From assembly GCA_003963455.1 (NCBI GenBank), contig RXJA01000243.1:1-60533 (forward strand): a stretch of DNA of 60,533 nt, given 5' to 3'. Under the pieces are notes generated by a model. That model was not told where the DNA came from and did no database searches. It worked only from the letters and a program-made list of their open reading frames with translations. A program made the translations under genes and the position numbers. This DNA is from Hyphomicrobiales bacterium (lineage in GTDB: Bacteria > Pseudomonadota > Alphaproteobacteria > Rhizobiales > Rhizobiaceae). Below are positions 55,267-60,533 of the stretch, piece by piece; position 1 is the first letter of the stretch; the number at the start of each line of letters is the position of its first letter.

Positions 55267-56142
55267 GTGGGCATTCTGATCGGACTTGTGGTGACGCTTG
55301 GCTGCGTTCTCGGCGGCTTCATGGCCATGGGCGGCCATCTTCGCGTGCTGGTGCAGCCTTGGGAAGCGGTGGTCATCTGCGGCGCCGCGCTCGGCACCTT
55401 CCTCGTCGCCAATCCGATGAAGACGGTCAAGGACACCGGCAAGGGCATCCTCGAAGCCTTCAAGCAGGCGGTGCCGAAGGAGCGCGACTATCTCGAGACG
55501 CTGGGCGTCCTGCACAGCCTGATGCGCGAATTGCGCTCGAAGTCGCGCAGCGAGGTCGAGGCGCATATCGACAATCCAGAAGAGTCGGCGATCTTCCAGG
55601 CCTTCCCGACCGTGCTCAAGAACCATGATCTGACGAATTTCATCTGCGACTACTGCCGCATCATCATCATCGGCAATGCCCGCTCGCACGAGATCGAGGC
55701 GCTGATGGACGAAGAGATCCAGACGATCCGCACCGACAAGCTCAAGGCCTATCACGCGATGGTCGCGGTCGGCGACGGCCTGCCGGCGCTGGGCATCGTG
55801 GCGGCCGTGCTCGGCGTGGTGAAGGCGATGGGCGCGCTGGACCAGTCGCCGGAAATCCTCGGCGGCCTGATCGGCGCGGCGCTTGTCGGAACCTTCCTCG
55901 GCATCTTCCTGTCCTATGCGGTGGTCGGTCCGGTCGCCACCAAGATCAAGACGGTGCGCGAAAAGAAGAACCGCCTCTACATCATCGTCAAGCAGACGCT
56001 GCTTGCGTATATGAACGGCGCCCTGCCGCAGGTGGCGATCGAATTCGGCCGCAAGACCATATCTTCCTACGAGCGGCCGACGATCGATGCCGTCGAGCAG
56101 AGCACGATGCATACGGGCGCCGCCGAGAAGAAGGCGGCCTAA
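55267..56142 (+). CDS. motA: Flagellar motor stator protein MotA
   Basis: A 291-residue, four-helix inner-membrane protein that forms the proton-conducting stator with MotB. Typical features are [43 protein letters not shown], a long cytoplasmic loop with [22 protein letters not shown], and [20 protein letters not shown]. The GTG start at 55267 gives the family N-terminus. No motB or other flagellar gene is in the following 5 kb, so the gene is an orphan here. Many Hyphomicrobiales have motA apart from motB, so this may be normal. Confidence 0.92.
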   Translation: MGILIGLVVTLGCVLGGFMAMGGHLRVLVQPWEAVVICGAALGTFLVANPMKTVKDTGKGILEAFKQAVPKERDYLETLGVLHSLMRELRSKSRSEVEAHIDNPEESAIFQAFPTVLKNHDLTNFICDYCRIIIIGNARSHEIEALMDEEIQTIRTDKLKAYHAMVAVGDGLPALGIVAAVLGVVKAMGALDQSPEILGGLIGAALVGTFLGIFLSYAVVGPVATKIKTVREKKNRLYIIVKQTLLAYMNGALPQVAIEFGRKTISSYERPTIDAVEQSTMHTGAAEKKAA

Positions 56143-56317
56143 GGCATCTTCGTAATGGACCTCAAGGGCGGCTGTATGTCGCCCCTGCGTCTCTCGGCAA
56201 AAGACCTATAACAACCCAGTTCCGAACAGGATCGGAGTCTTGCTGGCGGCCTTCGTGCTGAATCGAATGGCCATGGTAAAGGTTTCGGCGATTTCGTCGA
56301 AATACCAGGTTACTGTT

Positions 56318-56878
56318 TCATAGAACAACGACTGTCGTTCCGATTGGGACGCGATCATAGAGATCCGTCACATGATCGTTGAGCATCCGAATGCAGCCGT
56401 TGGATACCGCCTGCCCGATCGTCCAGGGCTCGGTTGTTCCATGGATGCGATAGTAAGTGTCGCGGCCATTCCGATAGAGATATAGCGCTCGAGCGCCGAG
56501 GGGGTTGCTCGGGCCACCCTCGAGGCCTTTGGCGTACTTCCCGTATTTGGCCGGATCGCGTTTGATCATGTTCGCGGTCGGCATCCAGCTTGGCCACTTC
56601 GCCTTTCGGGCCACCTGCGCGGTGCCCGACCAAGCCAGTCCTGCCTTTCCGACCCCGACGCCATAACGTCTGGCGGATATCCCCGTTTCGACCAGGTACA
56701 GGTATCGATTTCCCGGATCGACCACGACAGTTCCGACCAAATACGAATTTGGAAAGTCCACGGTTTGCGGCTGATATTTCGCATCAAGCACAAACTTCTT
56801 TTGAACCTTGGCGGCGAACGCACTATGTGGAGCGAGCACGGCGGCCAGGCCGAACATCGCAGAACGGCGATTAATCAT
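56318..56878 (-). CDS. L,D-transpeptidase (YkuD domain), exported
   Basis: A 186-residue cell-wall cross-linking enzyme. A Tat-like N-terminus (MINRRSAMFGLAAVLAPHSAFA) precedes a YkuD catalytic domain with KRDPAKYGKY, GPSNPLGARALYLY, YRIHGTTEP and the catalytic Cys in SNGCIRML. ATG 56878 has GAGGGAAAA upstream and gives a cleavable signal. A second transpeptidase gene of another subfamily lies 470 bp further upstream on the same strand. Confidence 0.92.
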   Translation of the reverse strand: MINRRSAMFGLAAVLAPHSAFAAKVQKKFVLDAKYQPQTVDFPNSYLVGTVVVDPGNRYLYLVETGISARRYGVGVGKAGLAWSGTAQVARKAKWPSWMPTANMIKRDPAKYGKYAKGLEGGPSNPLGARALYLYRNGRDTYYRIHGTTEPWTIGQAVSNGCIRMLNDHVTDLYDRVPIGTTVVVL

Positions 56879-56918
56879 TTTTCCCTCATCGAAGGCACAA
56901 CTGAAGATTGGTTCGAGT

Positions 56919-57359
56919 TCAGCTACGCTCTTCGAGGTTGGGGGGTTTGTCGGAGACATCGACGATGGAGCCGACGACAGATATTTCGGTCGGGAAATAT
57001 GCGGTGCCGTCGATAGGAACGATACCGGTCGGTGTGGCTTGGACAACGACATGGCTGTCGGATTGACAGTGCGCATCCACGAACCGCTGAAGCTGTTTTC
57101 CTTTCTGCGACTCGCCGCTCAAGACGAAGTTGGTGCCAAGATCGCCCAGGTCTTGATGCGCCGCCTCGATGACACCAAGAGCACGCGCCTGAGTTGGCTC
57201 CAATATTGCGCCGAAATGCAAAATCATCGCGATCAGCGTTAGAAAGCCCAAGCCGGTTCTGAGCAATTCACGCCTCACGGCCAGATATCCTGAGGTAGAA
57301 GAGACTTCATGCCTTATCTTTGGATCAAAAATCGCCGTATCAAATCTATTCCTCCACAT
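56919..57359 (-). CDS. Hypothetical exported protein between two transpeptidase genes
   Basis: A 146-residue ORF with a hydrophobic segment (LLRTGLGFLTLIAMILHFGAIL) near residue 33. A hydrophilic part follows with QDLGDLGTNFVLSGESQKGK and VVVQATPTGIVPIDGTAYFP. The start overlaps the previous gene by 14 bp, which fits coupled translation, but GTG 57278 is also possible. No known family was recognised. Its position suggests a cell-wall role, but this is speculative. Confidence 0.5.
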   Translation of the reverse strand: MWRNRFDTAIFDPKIRHEVSSTSGYLAVRRELLRTGLGFLTLIAMILHFGAILEPTQARALGVIEAAHQDLGDLGTNFVLSGESQKGKQLQRFVDAHCQSDSHVVVQATPTGIVPIDGTAYFPTEISVVGSIVDVSDKPPNLEERS

Positions 57360-58377
57360 TATGCGGATCCGCTAGTGCGGCTTCTGGCCGGCTTATCGGC
57401 ACGTCGTCCAACGACGTTTGCTTGGCAAGGGCCGCAGCGCCGCGGTTCTTGAGAAGTTTGCGGAAGCTGACGTTCATGCCGCCGTCGGCATAGGCGTGAG
57501 CGGTGACATTTGTGCCCGCGGCGAGAATCGCCTCTGTCTTTCGCGCATCGGCTTCGCCACGAGCGACCACAGAAGCATTCAGCGGATTTGACATTGGTGG
57601 GCACGGCGCGAGCGGGTCGCGGGGATCACCACCTTCAAAGTCGGCATCAAAAACATATCGCCTGCCGCAGTAAGAGACCTTCGGTGGGCGACCAGCAACC
57701 TCGAAACTGTCGTAACCCTGCTTCAGGTTCGTCCAAAAGCCGAAGTTGGGATCATCTCGGTTCTTTGCCATGTTTTCCGGAGTCATTCGGAACGGGAAGG
57801 CCTGAACCTGGAATGACGTCTGACCGCCCTTTATGGCTTCGCGGATAATTGCGTAGATTTCGGCGACGCCGGCGTCCGTCAACGCGAAACATCCCGAAGA
57901 TGAGCACGCGCCATGGACCATCAAGGCTTCCCCGCTGTAGCCAAGCGCGCTTTCCAACTTGTTCGGATAACCGAGATTGAAGGAGAGATAATATTGCGAA
58001 TTGGGATTCAGCATGCCCGCCGAAACTTGATAGAAGCCCTCCGGCGCCTGCCGGTCGCCATTCTTCGTTTTCGGCCCAAGTTTCCCTGACCAGCGGCACA
58101 TGGGAAAGGTCTTCAAAAGCGCGTAGCGGCCTGTGCGATCACGCTTCCATATCTCCAACTCACTCTCGTCCTTGAATATCCGAATCAGAATTGGATCCGC
58201 GGGCGTCATTTTGCGGAGGCTCATTTCGCTGACGAGGCTTGCTTTGAGGGGCTGGCCTGCTTTGTCGGCAACGTTCAAATTTGCATTGTCAGCGACGTTT
58301 AGGACGGTCGACACGCACCCAGACATAAAAATTGCAAGCGCAGGAACGGTCAGGAATCGCGATATTTTCCGAAGCAC
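57346..58377 (-). CDS. Murein L,D-transpeptidase lipoprotein (YafK-like)
   Basis: A 343-residue lipoprotein. The signal FLTVPALAIFMSGCVST has the lipobox MSGC. The catalytic domain has KRDRTGRYALLKTFPMCRWSG, GDRQAPEGFYQVS, and VHGACSSSGCFALTDAGV with the active-site Cys. The family (YafK type, PF03734-related) is known to cut or remodel peptidoglycan-linked proteins. The C-terminal 100 residues are polar. It is the first gene in a minus-strand group with two further exported proteins. Confidence 0.88.
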   Translation of the reverse strand: MLRKISRFLTVPALAIFMSGCVSTVLNVADNANLNVADKAGQPLKASLVSEMSLRKMTPADPILIRIFKDESELEIWKRDRTGRYALLKTFPMCRWSGKLGPKTKNGDRQAPEGFYQVSAGMLNPNSQYYLSFNLGYPNKLESALGYSGEALMVHGACSSSGCFALTDAGVAEIYAIIREAIKGGQTSFQVQAFPFRMTPENMAKNRDDPNFGFWTNLKQGYDSFEVAGRPPKVSYCGRRYVFDADFEGGDPRDPLAPCPPMSNPLNASVVARGEADARKTEAILAAGTNVTAHAYADGGMNVSFRKLLKNRGAAALAKQTSLDDVPISRPEAALADPHNVEE

Positions 58378-58755
58378 CTTAGCTCGTTCCTTCAGCTTTC
58401 CGTCTCAAGGGGCGGTCCCGCCATGTCTCGTCTGTCGACGAATCGCTGATAGCAGCACCGGCATTGTCAGTCAGCAGGGTTAACAAAATTTGATTTTGTT
58501 TGCACCGCTCCGGCTGCGCCGCGAACGTCGGCCATGGCTTCTCGCTGGCAAACGGCGTTGAGGAGATCTTTGCAACGCTGACAGCGCTGACCCAGATCGG
58601 AGTGCACTTAGCCGGACGACAAACCCTCAGAAACAATCCAGAAACAAAATTCTACAGTCGGGAAAAACTCCTGAAAAATTTGAAGGGCATAGTCGGTGCT
58701 GTGGCGGTCGGGTCATCGGCTGCGACGCAGGTTTCCGGGGTAGCGGACAAGGCCG
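58378..58755. other. Intergenic region
   Basis: About 380 bp with no recognised gene or regulatory site. Confidence 0.4.
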
Positions 58756-59100
58756 ATGCAGAGGTTCTGGATCAGCGCAGTGGGTGCTTTGCTCAGCATA
58801 TGGCTCCCCACGGCGGCAAGCGGAGCCTCCAGCGCAAAGGTGGCGCCGCTGACCCGAACCGAGCATTGCGCCAATCTCAGCCGTCAAGTTGACGAAGCCC
58901 TCAAAACCCATGACGCGGCAACGCAGGTCACCGCGGCGAAAGCACTACAAAGAAAGGGAAACCGGTTCTGCGCCAACAAGAAGCAGGCACAGGGCATCCG
59001 GATGCTCGCGAACGCTTTGAAGCTGCTTGGAGTGACTCCGATCGATCCAGATCAGTGGCACTCAACTCCCGACCCGCACAAAAAGGAAATGAAGCCATGA
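58756..59100 (+). CDS. Small exported protein
   Basis: A 114-residue ORF with a signal peptide (FWISAVGALLSIWLPTAASGAS) and a helical mature part holding two Cys (HCANLSRQ and RFCANKK). It ends at TGA 59100, overlapping the ATG of the next gene by 4 bp, which supports its reality. No function or family is recognised. The Cys pair could form one disulfide in the periplasm. Confidence 0.6.
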   Translation: MQRFWISAVGALLSIWLPTAASGASSAKVAPLTRTEHCANLSRQVDEALKTHDAATQVTAAKALQRKGNRFCANKKQAQGIRMLANALKLLGVTPIDPDQWHSTPDPHKKEMKP

Positions 59101-59345
59101 AGAAGTCCCTCCTCTCGGCCCTTGGCCTCGCTGTTGCTCTAGCGTTCTCGATGCCGGCTCTCGGCAACGCGGCTGCCACGACGACCGCCGCTCCGGCTGC
59201 TACGACGACCGCTCCGGCTGCCACCGCTCCGGCGAAGGCTGCTCCGAAGAAGGCTGCCACCAAGAAGGCCTGCAAGCCGACCAAGAAGCACAAGTGCCCG
59301 GTGAAGAAGGCCGCGAAGGTAAAGAAGGCGGCTCCGAAGGCCTGA
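59097..59345 (+). CDS. Exported Ala/Lys-rich histone-like tail protein
   Basis: An 82-residue protein: a signal peptide (SLLSALGLAVALAFSMPALGNA), then an Ala/Thr/Pro-rich stretch (TTTAAPAATTTAPAATAPAK) and a Lys-rich tail with ACKPTKKHKCPVKKAAKVKK. The composition resembles histone H1 tails or PhaP-like peptides, but the signal points to export. ATG 59097 overlaps the upstream stop by 4 bp. It may be a periplasmic polycation that binds the cell envelope; that is an inference. Confidence 0.72.
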   Translation: MKKSLLSALGLAVALAFSMPALGNAAATTTAAPAATTTAPAATAPAKAAPKKAATKKACKPTKKHKCPVKKAAKVKKAAPKA

Positions 59346-59375
59346 ACCGAGCCGCGCAAACCAAGCCTATCCCGT

Positions 59376-59407
59376 AACAGGGCCGTTCCCACTGGAGCGG
59401 CCCTGTT
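59376..59407. terminator. Rho-independent terminator
   Basis: A 10-bp stem (AACAGGGCCG and CGGCCCTGTT) around a 12-base loop is followed by TCCTGTTTT, 30 bp after the stop at 59345. Confidence 0.8.
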
Positions 59408-59623
59408 TCCTGTTTTAGCTATTGCATGTGCCCGCCAGACCTACAGCGGCATGAAGAGCTTCGTGCACCCAGGCGTTTCAACAGGGCCGAGATCACTCGC
59501 TCGATGATCTGTTCGGTAAGTTTCTCGCTTCTGATGCAAGCACGCGCATCACGGCTCTTTTCACCTTCACTTCGCGTAGCGAAGCGACCTGTTACTGCAC
59601 CTTGGACAATGGCTAATTGATCC

Positions 59624-60533
59624 CTACTTCGTCCGGAAGCGAGCGACCGAGAGGAATTTCACTGCTTTGCCGGTGAAGTGGCTGGCGTCGGGAACCTCGC
59701 CGCCGGTCTGGAAGCCGGCCGTGTACACTTCGCTCGGCGGCATGTGCACGATGTTGTAGGCATAGCGGGGCGCTGTCGTCGGGCTGGAAACGGTAGCGAC
59801 GTTTTCCCCTCTAGTCAGCGCCCAAAGTGCGGTTTGCGGTGGCGTCGGCACCACCATCGCTTTCGGCCCAGGCCTCAGGTCGTTGGCAGAGGGCCTCGCT
59901 TCCTTGCGCGTCGTCTTCACACCCGTACCGATCGCCTGTGCGGGATCCATCCCGGCTGGACGGGTGGCGATGGCGTCGCGGGGCGACGCTGCGTCAACAC
60001 CTGACGGTTCGTTGAAGGCCGAGGGCGGCTGCGGCTCGCCCAGCGATGCAATCTGGTATTCCGCGCCGATCGCTCCAGCCTCGGTGGTTGCGTTGGCGTG
60101 TTCGACGACGGCCTTGATCTCGTTCGGCTTGTCTGGATCTGGGCGTGCCGTCGGCAGCACGGAAAAGGCATCGGTCGCGATCTCGTGGTGCGGGGCCGTG
60201 TCGGCGAGCGCCAGCAGCACATTCTTATCCTTGGGTTCGGTCGGCACCGAGCGATCAGGCCGCCAGGTCGGCAGCGGAATGTCGTTGACCGCCACCTCGG
60301 TCGGGTCGGTATACGCATGCGCGGCTGCATTGCCTAGTGCCGGCGCCTGCGCGGTCGCCACCGCCTGTTCGGTTGTGGCCGAGGCGTCCGCCACGACAAA
60401 TGGCACGTTCTCGGCCGTCTCCTGGCCGACATCGACCTTCGGTCTCGGCGCAAAAGCAGGTGACGGAACCTCCTTCGGCGGCAAGGCGGCGAGGATCGTT
60501 TCAGGCGTGCCCTGCCGCAGTTGCTGCGAATCG
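59624..60533 (-). CDS. Secreted protein, C-terminal part (5' end outside window)
   Basis: The minus-strand frame runs through the right edge into the stop at 59624. The visible 300 residues are low-complexity and rich in Pro, Ala and Thr (PSPAFAPRPKVDVGQE, ARPDPDKPNEIKAVVE) and end HFTGKAVKFLSVARFRTK. The first visible residues read DSQQLRQGTPETILAALPPK. The style resembles the long C-terminal tails of alphaproteobacterial D-Ala-D-Ala carboxypeptidases, but no catalytic part is in the window, so this assignment is tentative. Confidence 0.45.
   Translation of the reverse strand, partial: DSQQLRQGTPETILAALPPKEVPSPAFAPRPKVDVGQETAENVPFVVADASATTEQAVATAQAPALGNAAAHAYTDPTEVAVNDIPLPTWRPDRSVPTEPKDKNVLLALADTAPHHEIATDAFSVLPTARPDPDKPNEIKAVVEHANATTEAGAIGAEYQIASLGEPQPPSAFNEPSGVDAASPRDAIATRPAGMDPAQAIGTGVKTTRKEARPSANDLRPGPKAMVVPTPPQTALWALTRGENVATVSSPTTAPRYAYNIVHMPPSEVYTAGFQTGGEVPDASHFTGKAVKFLSVARFRTK

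Noticed and set aside
1..60533. tRNA or rRNA genes
   Set aside because: No cloverleaf-like or ribosomal sequence was noticed by eye; a covariance-model scan would be decisive.

Overview
GC-rich (about 60 %) chromosomal or symbiotic-island-type DNA from an alphaproteobacterium, most likely a member of the Hyphomicrobiales close to Mesorhizobium. The evidence is gene style: a BTLCP transglutaminase-like protease, an alphaproteobacterial MotA, several L,D-transpeptidases, DUF6629, and many TTGA-N6-TCAA operators of the FNR/FixK type. No taxon was confirmed by a search. Both window ends cut a gene: an amino-acid antiporter on the left and a secreted protein on the right.

Region 1 (1-33.6 kb) looks like a low-oxygen survival island. 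Twelve FNR/FixK-type boxes were read by eye between 734 and 45719, most of them 64-115 bp upstream of a start codon. The genes near them are an ArcD-like antiporter, Hsp20, a cytochrome c, phosphoketolase and acetate kinase, an archaeal-type S-adenosylmethionine synthetase, small membrane or exported proteins, two Bax-inhibitor-1 proteins, a CBS-BON protein and an SPW-repeat protein. Between them lie a membrane/proteostasis operon (cyclopropane-fatty-acid synthase, a Cys/His-rich peptide, DUF2933, an ICMT-like methyltransferase, FtsH), a YVTN propeller, an ABC1/UbiB kinase, a cardiolipin synthase, a GH144-type glucanase and a YhiI-RbbA-YhhJ-like ABC exporter. The shared themes are ATP from substrate-level phosphorylation, membrane remodelling and protein quality control.

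Region 2 (33.8-39.7 kb, minus strand) is a tight operon: a beta-CASP metallo-beta-lactamase nuclease, an archaeal AMP-phosphorylase-like enzyme, a divergent PRPP synthetase, and then a DedA-PAP2-LssY fusion. The first three overlap by 4 bp each. They can be read as an RNA/nucleotide salvage route, which is an inference.

Region 3 (39.9-45.7 kb, minus strand) is a copper-handling cluster: a P1B ATPase with an unusual CPD motif, a Tat-exported multicopper oxidase, DUF5676, a Met-rich DUF305 protein and a small Cys-rich exported protein with an FNR-type box.

Region 4 (46.1-50.6 kb) is a compact tellurite-resistance-like (Ter) operon: a TelA-like protein, a TerD domain, a coiled-coil protein and a TerF-like von Willebrand A protein. 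It is bracketed by an IS630-family and an IS3-family transposase remnant, so it was probably acquired.

Region 5 (50.9-60.5 kb) holds an ArsB/NhaD-like permease, a second ICMT-like methyltransferase of lower GC, a frameshifted fragment of an RND metal pump, a BTLCP protease, an orphan motA, two L,D-transpeptidases, two small secreted proteins and the end of a large secreted protein. No tRNA, rRNA or CRISPR array was seen.
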